DNA from: Anaspis maculata
Lineage: Eukaryota; Arthropoda; Insecta; Coleoptera; Scraptiidae
NCBI GenBank assembly: GCA_949128115.1
Contig: OX421967.1
Coordinates: forward strand, 60,586,855-60,650,854
Direction: 5' to 3'
Length of the DNA: 64,000 nt
The notes under the pieces are model-generated. The model was not told the DNA's origin. It ran no database searches and saw only the letters and a program-made list of their open reading frames with translations. Shown here piece by piece: positions 42,986-54,471 of this stretch (its first letter is position 1; each line of letters begins with the position of its first letter). The translations under genes were made by a program, and so were the position numbers.

Positions 42986-43860
42986 TTAGAACAGTTTTTC
43001 CAACCTAGTATATGATATGATGGTATATTATGATTCACTATTTTATTGAAAAAAAAACTGTTCACCAGTCGCCCATTTAAACTGGAGAAAGTCTACCAAA
43101 ATCAAGACGTCTTGAGTGTTCATACAATCTTGCAACAGCGCAGTACTCGATTGACAATACGAATTCAAGGTCATCTGAGGAAATATTGATCCAACATTAC
43201 AAATTTTGAGCATCCCCAAATATCGCAGAATTGCCAACTTGGCGTGCAAAAATTACCGTTCTAGTGCTGAATTTAAAAGGTGATCGGCATATATGTCTAA
43301 ATACCGTTCAAAGAATAAGAACCAAATTTGGTTGTGGTACACAGTCAAGGTGTGAAGCGTATGAACGTGAAAATAATAAATTTCAAAACAATTGGTCACA
43401 CAGCCAGAAATGTCACCGGTGCGGTGGCGGCTCTTATAATTTGTTCCCGTGAGTATTGGACTACAGGGAGGATATGGCGGTCGGTAGAACGATTGCACTA
43501 AACTCGGCTGGAGGCATCTTGAGCTGCTTTTTATTAAAATCCAATCTCACAATAATTTGAACAAAACTACAATTTGAAAACATATTATATGAACAGGTAA
43601 GTATTATTCGATTCTATTTTTGTTTCTGACCAAAAAGACTACACTATACAAAGTAATAACTATCATTGCACAATTACTAGTTTTCGTCAAATATCTTCAA
43701 CATCTCACCTTTGAGTAAATTTGTCATACATTCCTTCTAGTTTTTGATACTGTTCTGCTTCATTTTATTTGATGGTATGATCAACGAATTATGGCGACTT
43801 TTAATTAAAAGTCTTTTTGGCACGAAGCATCCATTTGTGTCATGCCTCTCAAAAATTTTT
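42986..43860. other. 3' flank of gene E, diverged
   Basis: The sequence near 43,430-43,570 (GGAGGATATGGCGGTCGGTAG) is a diverged relative of the 3' flank blocks of B, D and G. No supported gene. Confidence 0.45.
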
Positions 43861-43867
43861 TTTATGC

Positions 43868-45192
43868 TCAGTCTCGTTCAACTTTCATGCTTTTTTCAAT
43901 CACCTTGTTTGCTTCCCCACCTTCTTCGCGACACTTTTCGTTGATGACACGATTATCTATTCGTAACATGTTTTGCTTTGCACAGTCTATCCGCTTAGTT
44001 CGTTGGGAACTTTTGTCGTTTTCTTGCCATTCAATTTCTTTTGGATCAGCGTGTTGCAGAAAGTGCGTTTTCAAATAGTCTTTACGTTCAGTTTTGAATA
44101 AGCATTTATTGCATTTGTGCCAATCATTTTCTTCACTGGGAGTATGTCTAACCATGTGACGCTTCAAATTGCTTTTGTGTTTCGTTCTGAATGAGCATTC
44201 GTTGCATTTGTACAAATCAACTTCCTTACTAAGAGCATGTGTTGACATGTGGTACTTCAAATTGCCTTTACGTTTAGCTTTAAACAAGCATTCATTGCAT
44301 TTGAACCAATCAATTTTCTCACTGGGAGCATGTGCTAACATGTGGTCTTTCAAACTGTCTTTACGTTTAGCTTTGAACGAGCATTTATTGCATTTGTACC
44401 AATGAATTTCTTCACTGGGAGCATGTTTTAACATGTGCCGTTTCAAATTGTTCCTTACCTTAGCTCGGAAGGAGCATTTGTCACAGCTGTGCCATTTGAT
44501 ATGATCCGACTCACCATGTTTCAGCGAGTGTATTTTTAAACCGTACTTTCGTTTAGTTTTATACGAACAATTTCCACAACTGTACCAGACGATATCTTCA
44601 GGATTAGCGTGTTGCGACATGACATGCCGCTGAAGTGATCTTTTGTATTTTGTTTTGAAGAAGCACATCGCACAATGATATGTAACCGATGATACTCCAA
44701 CACAGCGGTTGAAATTTCTTTCCGATTTGATTGGTCGAGAAGCATCTTGGCATCTAACTTCTGTAGCTTTTACCACCATTTTACAATGATCGTAATGCTT
44801 CGCAGCGAACAGAATAGAGAACGTTTTGAATTTGCAACCCGGGAAGCATCCGAATTGTTCACAACACCCGTCATCTTGATGGACGTCAGTCCCGTCCTCA
44901 TCGACCTTGGGCTTGTGTTCTCGAACGCAATGTTCGTATACATCGAGTTGATAGAAACTTTTGAACTTGCACGCATCGCAACAGTGGAGCTGTGGTTCGG
45001 AGATTGCGTGGAACAATTCCGCTTGGTAAACCGTTTCGTGTTGTCTTCGAACGTGATGGTCAAGTTGGAAACTCCATTGGGTTTCATAGGAGCATTGTGG
45101 ACATCTGAGCCTTGCTGCCGTCTCCAGTTGGTTTGACCTACATTTATAAGTGAACTATTAGTGTATAATTGATAAAGGTACGCAACTTACAT
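43868..45192 (-). CDS. C2H2 zinc-finger gene E
   Basis: AT at 45,192-45,191, a 53-nt intron at 45,138-45,190, exon 2 from 45,137 to 43,868; about 423 aa, the longest of the family. The intron and fingers 1-3 match gene B, but the spacer (KPKVDEDGTDVHQDDGCC) is of the A/C/F class: a mosaic within one exon. Seven intact fingers are followed by a degenerate one that has lost its ligands (WQENDKSSQRTKR). A charged tail then extends beyond those of C and F and ends KVIEKSMKVERD. It is head-to-head with F. Confidence 0.86.
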
Positions 45193-45373
45193 GATACTTA
45201 GATATTGAAATTCCTTGGTTAGACTTCAAAGTTTATAAAAAATTCAGTATCGAATACGGTTGTGTTGATTTGCACCGGAGGGAGAGGTACCTCAGTACCT
45301 ATTTACATAAAAAACTGTTGTGGTGATAGCGCAGAATTGATAAAATAATCTTAGCTGAAGAAAACTAGTTCAC

Positions 45374-45440
45374 TCCTGCAACGAGAGGGGCCGTTCAATT
45401 TGTTACTCACCACATTTCCAGGTGCCACTATACATAAAAC
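45374..45440 (-). promoter_or_regulatory. Upstream module between divergent genes E and F
   Basis: Minus-strand text TATAGTGGCACC, ATGTGGTGAGTAAC and GGCCCCTCTCGTTGCAGG. Copy of the B/C module with one change in the core. Confidence 0.6.
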
Positions 45441-45622
45441 GCTCATTGTTTTCTTCCTACTGACATCATGTTATCAATTCTGTTCCATTTCACCATGAGT
45501 GGTTGGTATGATAAGGTATACTTAGGTAATGAGGAACCTTTCCCGAGCGATTCAACATAATCTAATTCGAAACCAAACCTTTCACAAACTTTGAAGTCAA
45601 ACAAAGAAATTCCACATCTGCC

Positions 45623-46875
45623 ATGTAAGTTTTGTACCTATTTATTATATGAATTACGTATACATTAACAAATCACGTAACAATAAATGTAGGTCAAATC
45701 AACGGGAAGCGGCAGCAACGCTAGGATGTCCACAATGTCCCTATGAAACCCAATGGAGTTTCCAGCTTGACCATCACGTTCGAAGACAACACGAAACGGT
45801 TTACCAAGCGGAATTGTTCCACGCAATCTTCGAACCACAGCTCCACTGTTGCGATGCGTGCAAGTTCAAAAGTTTCTATCAACTCGATGTATACGAACAT
45901 TGCGTTCGAGAACACAAGCCCAAGGTCGATGAGGACGGGACTGACGTCCATCAAGATGACGGGTGTTGTGAACAATTCGGATGCTTCCCGGGTTGCAAAT
46001 TCAAAACATTCTCTATTCTGTCTGCTGCGAAGCATTACGACTGCTGTAAAATGGTGGAAAGAGCTACAGATGTAAAATGCCAAGATGCTTCTCGGCCGAT
46101 CAAATCGGAAAGAAACTCCAACCGCTCTGTTGTAGTGTCATCGAACACATATCATTGTGCTACATGCTTCTACACAACAAAATACAAAGGATCTTTGCAG
46201 CGGCATGTTATAACGCAACACGCTAAACCTGAAGATATCGTCTGGTACCACTGTGAAAATTGTTCGTATAAAAGTAAACAAAAAGACGATTTGAAAAAAC
46301 ATTCGCTGAAACATGCCAATCCAGATCATATTAAATGGATCAATTGTGACAAATGCTCCTATCAAACTAAACAAAGCAGCAATTTGAAACGGCACATGTT
46401 GAGACATGTTTCTAGTGAAGAAGTTGATTGGTTTAAATGCAATGAATGCTTGTACAAAACTAAACATAGAGGCAATTTGAAACCCCACATGATAACACAT
46501 GTCCCCAGTGAAGAAGTTGTTTGGTACAAATGCAACAAGTGCTCATTCAAAACAAAACGTAAACATTGTTTGAAAATTCACTTCTTGCAACATGCCAATC
46601 CAGACGAAATTGAATGGCAGAAATGCGACAAATGTTCCTTTCGAACCAAGAAGCTAAACCGCAATTTAAAAGAGCACATGTTAACACATACTCCCATTGA
46701 TGAAATTGATTGGCACAAATGCAATAAATGCTCGTTCAAAACTAAACGGAAGCGTGCATTGAAGAGGCACCATAATCTGCAACATGCTAATATAGAAGAA
46801 ATTGAATGTCATAAAAGTGACATAAGCTCCCATCAAATTAAGCTGGGAGGATGTGTAGAACAAGACATGTTATGA
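45623..46875 (+). CDS. C2H2 zinc-finger gene F
   Basis: AT at 45,623-45,624, a 68-nt intron at 45,625-45,692, exon 2 at 45,693-46,875; about 394 aa. It is the recent duplicate of gene C with a few substitutions in fingers (for example Arg to Gln before SSNLKRH, Tyr to His in the KYCLKIH finger). It has seven intact fingers, a degenerate eighth (CHKSDISSHQ) and one extra C-terminal Leu. AATAAA at 47,036 replaces the signal used in C, whose equivalent position is mutated here. Confidence 0.87.
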
Positions 46876-47977
46876 ATACATGTGTCACCAACGGTATAAG
46901 TGTCGCAAGGAAGGTTCAGAGCTGAACAAGAAGAACAACAGAAAGAAACATGGAAGTTGAACAATATCAAGCATTCTGGGAAATCTTTGAGGTGAATAGC
47001 ATAAGTGTATGCTGTGCTTGGAGCTAATAAAACTTTGAATTAATCAAATCATTAACGAAAATGAAGCATACTATATCAAAAACTACAAGAAATATATGAC
47101 AGTTCCACTCAAATGTGATATGTTGGCGATATCCTTGACGAAAACTAAATACTCATGGTCCGATAATCATTATTGTAAAGTCTTTCTGGGCTGAACAGAA
47201 ATAGCATTCCACGAAACTTACCTATTCAAGAAAAGTATTCCCAATTTGTTGTTTTGGTCATACTGTTATGAAATTGAATTTTAATAAAAAGCAGCTGAGT
47301 ATGTCTCTAGTTTAGTTTAAATCGCTCTACTCAACCGCCTATCCTTTCCACTCCCATACTCACAGGAACAAGGTATACATTGACATTCTGACTCGATGAT
47401 AGTTCTAACAAATCATTCGCTAGTTGTGGCCCACATGATGAGGTGATAACTGCGGCTTTATCCTGAAGAATTTCTCACATGTTGCCTTCGAATACATATT
47501 ATTTGCAAAAAATTCGTTATCACCAGTAATCGACATACTTACCCAAATTAGTTCTATAGCGGTTGTTGACATCAAACGGATTCAGTTTTTGACAGGTTGA
47601 AAATAAGCACTGATTGCAGAGAAATATAACATCATTAGATTGTGTGTATGTTATGACGGCATGGGTTTTGACCAATTAAAAGGGAAGGAAAGGGGGGGGT
47701 CTCCTCCTTTCCGGTGACAGAGGATAGTAGTAGCGCTGTTTGAGAGGGTCGGTGCTTTGAGCTTGATCAGATGGTGAACTGAAATTGATCTACCCAAAGG
47801 TGAGCTTTCTTCCGCAGTCCATAATGTTCTCACGTAGTCATCGAACGTTCTCATTACGACTACTCTATACCGGCGAATTTTTGCATCTGTTGCTAGTCTA
47901 ATCGCAAAAGTTCCAGCAGGTTCGTGACTGATCCGACAAGCTGTCGAAGGATTGAACGGCTCTTTCGCCATCTGTAC
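46876..47977. other. 3' flank of gene F, duplicate of 25,110-26,220
   Basis: No gene beyond the unrecognised minus-strand frame at 47,651-48,181, which runs through the MITE end and is therefore probably not real as a whole. Confidence 0.4.
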
Positions 47978-49070
47978 ATACCGGGTGATCATTCGAAAAC
48001 TATCCACCTGCATTAACTCCCGTTTCCTGGCGAAAACATCTTTGAGCAAAAACGGGTCGATTTTTATATCGAGGGGGACATCTGAAACATACGTTGGCGA
48101 ATTTCTATCTCCAGCCCCCTTGCCCCAACTCAGTCCAACTTTGAAATTTCGAATGACACAACCCACCTTGCGATTCATCAAATTGAAGAGAATGAAATTC
48201 TCTTTCTGATAAAAATATTCTCAATATTTTCAACTCCACCCCCCTTCTCCCTAAAATATTCTTAATGTCAAATTGATTATTTTTTACCTCTCAATTCCTT
48301 CAATGCAGTCAACATCATTCTGGATAGCATCAAAAGAGAAAATTTTCTATTGAAAACGTGTCACCCCAATTCACCGTCTCGCTCCCCCCACTACACCTTG
48401 AAAATCTAAAATGACAATACCTACTTTGTGATATATCGAATTGAAGGAAATTGAATGCTCTCCCTGAGAACAATTTTTCCGAAATTTTCAAAAACCCCTG
48501 TTTCTCTCTTGAAGTACCTACTCCAAATGTCCAATTTCTTGAGGGAGGAGTTGAAAATTTCAAAAAAAAATTGTTTCCAGAAATAAAATTAAATTCCCTT
48601 CAATTTGATGTATCACAAAGTAGGTAATGTTTTGTTGAATTTTGAAGTTGAGGTGGGGGAAAACAATGGGGTGAACTGTGGTAGCACTTTTTTTACCAAA
48701 AATTCTCTTTTTCGATGCTATTCTGGATGATGCTGATTGAACTGAAGAAAATTGAGGGGTCCAGAATATTGAATGGGACACTCAGAGAATTTTTAGAGAG
48801 AAATGGGGTGGGGTTAAAAAATTTGAAAATATTTTTTTAGAAAAAGAATTTGATTGTCTTCAATTTGATGTATCGCATGGTAGGTGGTGTGTCATTTGAG
48901 ATTTCAAAGTTCGGGTAAGTGGGGGCGAGGGTGCTGAAGATAGAAATTCGCTACTGTATATTTTGAATGTCCCCCTCGATATAAAAATTGACCTGTTTTT
49001 GGGCGAAGACATTTTCGCTATGAATCCGGAGTAATTGCAGATGGATAGTTTTCAAATGATCACCCGGTAT
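47978..49070. mobile_element. Palindromic MITE, 1.1 kb, copy 2
   Basis: Ends ATACCGGGTGATCATT and AAATGATCACCCGGTAT, a slightly better inverted pair than in copy 1. Non-coding. Confidence 0.82.
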
Positions 49071-49429
49071 GTGTGGCTCACATTGATTCCCGAGTCTCCA
49101 GCAATTATCTAATTGACTTGGCTCTCCAGAATGCCGAATACCTAACCCTTGAAGCGATCGTTTTCTTGAGAACTTTACGCTCTTTGGAGACAATACCTTC
49201 ATTAAAATTTGCTGGAACAGCTGGAAGCCACTGCCACTGGAATTTCATGCTTGCATTCAGGTTAGATGTAATGAACTTGACTCAATTCTAGTGTGCCAAT
49301 TGGATTAACCCATCATTTGAATACAAAAGCCATTTTTGGCTCAATTTTCACCAAAATTGGATTGATCACGTTTTGCGTGCTTGCTTCTCATTTGCCGTAC
49401 GGACAATTTTTCGCAAGAATGATGACACA

Positions 49430-50060
49430 GCAAGTGCACAAAGGAGCAATTGAGAGCTCAAATCACAAGGAGGGTTTGTTACACTTGGAGATACAAATAG
49501 ATCCAATATAGGGCATGGAAAAACAATGAACACAAGGCTGATTTCTTAGATTTCTGAAAGCCACGAGAAGACACCAGCTGCCATTGCTCCAAACACGACA
49601 TAAAGACAATAGGAGGCTCACTGGAGTTCTGGAAGCCAAGAAAATATAGTTGAAAGGGAACTGGCTCAGCAGGGCTTGAAACGAAGCTTGAAGACCAAGT
49701 TACAATAGGATCCAATAGAGCTTTGAATCACAAAGGAAGAAAGCTCACTAGGAGTAAAAAACTTGTTGAAGGTCCAAGGGGGCTCATCAGGGCTCTAAAA
49801 AACACATGAAGACACAAGAGAGACAGACAGGACTCCGGATAGCACACAAAGACACAAATTTGCTTACCAAAGCTCCGAAAGCTCAGAAGACATGTAAGGA
49901 AGTTGAGCAGGGCTTCAAACGACTTCAAAGACAAAAGCAGCAGAACCAGTAGGGTTCTGATGAGCTCAAGAAGCGGACAAAGATCCAAATAGAGTTCCGA
50001 AGATCACGAAAAAAACAAGGCTATAGGCTAAAGCTACGACGTGGATTCAAATACCAACTC
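49430..50060 (-). repeat. Degenerate array, reverse orientation, copy 2
   Basis: Duplicate of 27,660-28,290. Confidence 0.72.
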
Positions 50061-50094
50061 AACTTTCTGCAAGGAGACGCCGGGAATGAGGCAG

Positions 50095-50155
50095 GACAAC
50101 TTGACGCCGGCCATCTTGACGCGAGACAACTTGACGCGGGACAACTTGACGCTAG
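50095..50155. repeat. TTGACGC minisatellite core, copy 2
   Basis: Four tandem units (TTGACGCGAGACAAC, TTGACGCGGGACAAC), one fewer than at 28,335. Confidence 0.78.
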
Positions 50156-50179
50156 AAGTTATTGAAATTTAGGGACTCT

Positions 50180-52780
50180 GGTAGGCCAATTTGTGTTTTT
50201 CTGTCCCCCAATTGACACCCTTGTGTTTACTTGTGGTTTTTGGAACTAGCAAGCCTTATGCCGACTTGTGTCTTATGTTGTTGGGTCCCAATGACCTCAG
50301 TTGTGTCTTGCTGCATAACTCAAAGTCACAGTGGGGGTGATGAGCCCCCTGCTTTTGTCTTCGTGTTGTTTTCAGAACTGTACTGGAGTCACTTTGTTTC
50401 CCCATACCCCTAGTGTTGTTGAGAACCACGATAACCTCCACGATGACCTTCTTGTGTTTTCATGTGAAGCTCTAATTCTATCAAGCCCCCTTGTATCTCC
50501 TTGTGCTTTAGAACCCTGCCCCCATTCTTCCTTGCTTGGTCAGCCTGAACCCAATTGGGCCATGTGTCTATGGTGACGCTCCCAGCCCAGCAATGAGCTC
50601 CATTTCGTCTTCTCATGTCTTGGAATTCTAGCGGCCCTCATTGTGTACTGAGTTTATCGGACGCATAACGGACCCCCTTTGTCTGTATTTGTCGTTTCGA
50701 GCCCTGAGAAGCCCCTTCGTGTCTTCATGTGGTTCTTGTGTGGACTCCTGCTGAATTCTCTTGTATCTCCTGATGTTTTCAGTCGTATATGGCGCTCCCA
50801 TTATGCCTTGCTTTGTCAATCGGAACTCAAATAGACCTTTTTGTGCCTATATGTGTCATTTCGACAATGAGACCCCTCATGTTTTCTCTGGTGTTCGGAA
50901 ATAGCGAGCCCCCTTATGCTCACTTTTCTTATGTTTTGGAGTTTCAGCGACCTATTATGTCTTGTTGTGTCAATCGGAGCCCCTTTTCTTCTTCATGTAT
51001 CGTTTTGTGCCCCAATGACCCTCTTGTATTTTCTTGACGGTTTCGGAACACTGCCTGGCCCCTTCGTATCTTTTTTTACTTTGGAGCTTTACCGGCTCCT
51101 TATGTGTCTTTTTGTGTCGTTTAGAGCCTCAATGAACCCCCTTTTGTGTCTTCGTGTTGCTTTCGGAATTCTCCTCTTGCATCTCAATAATGTTATGTGG
51201 AACCGTAATGAGCTTCCTTGTATCTACTGATGTTTTAAATCCTAGCGGCCTCTGTTGTTTATTACTTTGTGAAACGGAGCACCAGTGAATCTCTTTGTGT
51301 CTCAATGTGTCGTTTCGACTCCGGATGAGCCCTCTTTTCCCTTTTTCTCCCAATGTTTTCTTAGCTTGTTTTGGCAAAATCCCTGGCGCACGTCGTCTGG
51401 CGGCGTCAAGTGTCCCCGTCGTCAAGTTTGTCGAAGCAGGACAGCCCGACGTCGGCAACCCTGACGTGGGACGCCTTGACGCCAGGACAACCTGACGCGG
51501 CGTGGGGACAGCTTGACGCGAGACAAAATGATGCTGAAGGCTATAATTTAGACGGTTCCTGTTGGTTACTTTTTGTCTTGTTGTACACTTTGGAGTCCCG
51601 ATGGGCCCCTTTTAGAACTCTATAGAGCCACATTCTATATCCTCAAATTTTGTAATTCTAGTGCCGTTTCGAGCCCCGATGTGCTTCTTGTGTTTTCTTC
51701 AGTTGTTCAGAGCTCTAGCGTGCCCCCTTGTGCCTGCCTATGTTTTGGAGCTCGGGTGGCTCCTATTTATTCTAGGTAATTCTAAATTCCAGTGGATCCT
51801 CTTGTGTATTTATATATGTCGTTTTGAGCCCCGATGAGCTCCCCAGTGTGTTCATGTTGCTTTCGGAATCCTAATATCTACCCTTCATGTCTTCATATGG
51901 TGTTGTAAGCATACCCTCATTCAACGCCCAGCTGGATAGTGTTATTGTTGTTGATAGGACCCTCTTGTGTCCTCGCAATCTCGTTTCAAGCCCTGATGAG
52001 CCCCTCCTAATTCTCGCGGCTTCCAGAAGGCCTTCAGGAATTTTCAGTGTCTTCTTTCATTGTTGAACGCCCCACTGGCCCCCTTGTTTCTTCAATGTCG
52101 TTTGAAGCCCATTAGAAGCCCTATAAGGTCCCTTCTTGTCCTCATGTGAAATTCAAATCCCGTTGTGTTTTTTGTGGCTCTCAGAATTTCGGTAGGCCCC
52201 CTTGGGTTATCGGAGGCCCTACTGGCCCCTTCATGTCTTCAATGGTGTTCGAAGTCCTGCTGAGACTCCTTTACTTTTTTCGCAGCTCTACCCCAATTAG
52301 CTTTGTGCCTTCATGTGACAATGTGACATTCGGAACTCTATCGGGTGCCTGGTGTGTCTTCAACCTCAAGTGCCGTTTGGAGCCCTGGTGAGCTTCTCCA
52401 TGTTTTTTCACGTATCTAGGATTTCCGTGGGCCCCCTTTCACCTTCTTGTATTACACAGAGCACTGTTGAGCCCCCTTGTGCCTTCAATGTCATTTGAAG
52501 CCCTGCTGAACCCCCTTGCATTTTTCCGTGGCTTCCGGAGCTTTAGCAAGCAATCGAAAGCACTCGTGTGTTTTCTTTTGGTATTAGAAGCCCTACTTGG
52601 TCCACTTGTATCCTCATGTGTGGTTTGGAGTCCTAATGAGCCCCCTTATCTTTTTTCTCTGGCTCTCAGAGTCCCGAAAAGTCCCCTTTTTCTGTTTGTG
52701 TTGTTCATAGCCTCATTGAACCCCATTGTTTTTCCAATGGTGTATGAACCCCTGCTGATCCCCTTGCATTTTTTTTAAAT
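50180..52780 (+). repeat. Degenerate 45-50 bp array, forward orientation, copy 2, extended
   Basis: The first 1.2 kb duplicates 28,450-29,640. A TTGACGC block sits inside at 51,400-51,535. The last 1.2 kb (units such as GCCCCGATGAGCTCCC) continues the same pattern and is absent from copy 1. Confidence 0.75.
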
Positions 52781-53295
52781 TTACTTTCAATAAGCACCAT
52801 TGTGCCTCCGCAAAAAGAACATGATGTGAAATATGTAATACCAACCTGGTTTTTTGCGAAAAGAGTGCCGTGGGCGAACTGCTCACAAATGGCGTGGGTA
52901 CATCGTGCTTGACGTTGGATTTACAAAAGCCGAGTTCCCTTGGATACAAGGTTTTAATTATCTTATTCTTTCTATGAAGAACTACCATAATGACGGCTGG
53001 AGACGCGCTAGACCGGTAGATGCGCTCACTCCAATAGCGTTACAAGGGTCGGAACGAAAATTGAAATTGTTCTGTACAAAGAAGTTTTCGACTTCCGTAA
53101 GAAGACGGAACAACAGGTCAGTCAACTACCGCTAGTGCATCGATGGTCACTTCGGCAGGTGAGTGTCCATCGCGTGAAGTTAGCGAATTACGATGGACCA
53201 AAGCCATAGACAACCTACAAGAAACAGCATCTGACCAGCGGAACCGTTACTGGATGTTGCTCCGGAATGCTGAAGGACTGCTCGCAAGCTTGCAT
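52781..53295. other. Spacer, nothing recognised
   Basis: Several short ORFs on both strands without recognisable motifs. Possibly further decayed sequence of the adjacent gypsy relic. Confidence 0.35.
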
Positions 53296-53752
53296 CTATT
53301 CGGATATGACACTCTTTCGAAGTTGACAGTTCCTGGGAGCAAACCAAGTTGAAAAGTTCGGCACAAAGCGACTGTGCCACCTCGTCATCCCCATCAGAAC
53401 TCTTCTCTTGCCTTTGACCCGGTGAAGGTAGAGCTGGCTCCCAAATCGCTTGTATCTTCTTGGGGATGAACCCCAATCCTTCAGGCCTTGCTGATCCTTG
53501 TCCACAGAAGTAACATTGGTGTTGGCTTCCCACCAATTTCGCGTCGCGAAGCGGTCCAAACACGCATCTTCCAGAATCCGCAGGGTCTTATCAAAGTGAG
53601 GTACACGAAGAGATAATATAATTTCATCGCCAAGCCCAGAACTCTACCGATTAGTCGCTGGGGCAGCGTGGAGACCGAAAGGCATCCGGACGAACTGAAA
53701 GAGTCTTCTGCCTATGCAAAAAAGCAAGGGGACACAGTATAAGGCTTTTTAC
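53296..53752 (-). pseudogene. Ty3/gypsy reverse transcriptase relic
   Basis: The minus-strand frame contains LFQFVRMPFGLHAAPAT, a hallmark of gypsy RT, then a stop codon. A decayed catalytic region follows (GLGDEIIL where YxDDIIV is expected), then HFDKTLRILED and, after frame changes, PKKIQAIWE and RFVPNFSTWFAP, matching the RT-connection segment order of gypsy pol. The catalytic YxDD is lost and at least two frame disruptions are visible. No LTRs or other pol domains were found nearby. Confidence 0.75.
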
Positions 53753-53969
53753 AACACAAGAATGCACATGGTGGCTCAATGGAATTTTGAAAGACGTGAA
53801 AACATATGATTGTGCTTATCAGTTCGGCACGAAGGCACAGTGAGGCGGGGAGGTGGATTAGCAAAATGCAGTAGGTACAGTTCAGGTCAGGGCAATCTTT
53901 GTTGAAATTTGACAGGGTTGAAAGACAGCTGCGGTTGGAAAGGCATTAGTGATAGTGAGTGAGAACATT

Positions 53970-54470
53970 TTGCTATTGGCTTGCTGGCGAAAAGAGAGGA
54001 GCAGACCTCAATGGACAGAGAGCGCAGGGGAAGAATGGAGGATGGTCTGTTGCGAAGAGAATTGACAAGTCCATATGAAGAGCAACAAGTTTTGCAATTC
54101 GTGCTTCTCAAAGAAATAAGTGCGAATGAGGTGCACAGAGGTTTTGCACTGCTGGAAGAAATCCTGAATCCAACAAGACGCCGGCAGAGGTGCGAAAGAG
54201 GTTCTACGGTTTGTTCCTGTCAGTATGGGACTGGGGAGGATATGGTGGTTGATAGAGCGATTGTAGCTGAACTGGAAACATCTTGGGCTGTTTTTTTTTA
54301 TTAAAATTTCATTTTTCAACAGTTTGATCAAAACAATAAATTCGGACCAAAAAAACTTTACAACATCAATTATTACTGCAGCATAGCTAGTTTTCGTCAA
54401 GGATATCGCCAGCATCTCACATTTGAGTGAAGTTGCTATGTGTCATTCCCCTCAAAAATTTCCCAAAATG
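53970..54470. repeat. 3' flank block of zinc-finger gene G
   Basis: Diverged copy of 21,680-22,130 and 38,180-38,640, ending with the shared CAAGGATATCGCCAGCATC sequence. A 107-aa plus-strand frame (53,981-54,304) is open here but broken in the other copies, which argues against coding. Confidence 0.7.
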
Positions 54471-54471
54471 T

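Larger units (their letters stand above)
44440..51520. repeat. 7-kb segmental duplication, copy 2 (partner 22,680-29,790)
   Basis: Contains the 5' part of E, the E/F intergenic region, gene F, MITE copy 2 and arrays. Beyond 51,520 the degenerate array continues to about 52,780 without a partner in copy 1. Confidence 0.88.

Noticed and set aside
53981..54304. 107-aa ORF downstream of gene G as a separate gene
   Set aside because: The homologous positions at 21,680 and 38,180 are broken by stops and frameshifts and no domain is recognised.
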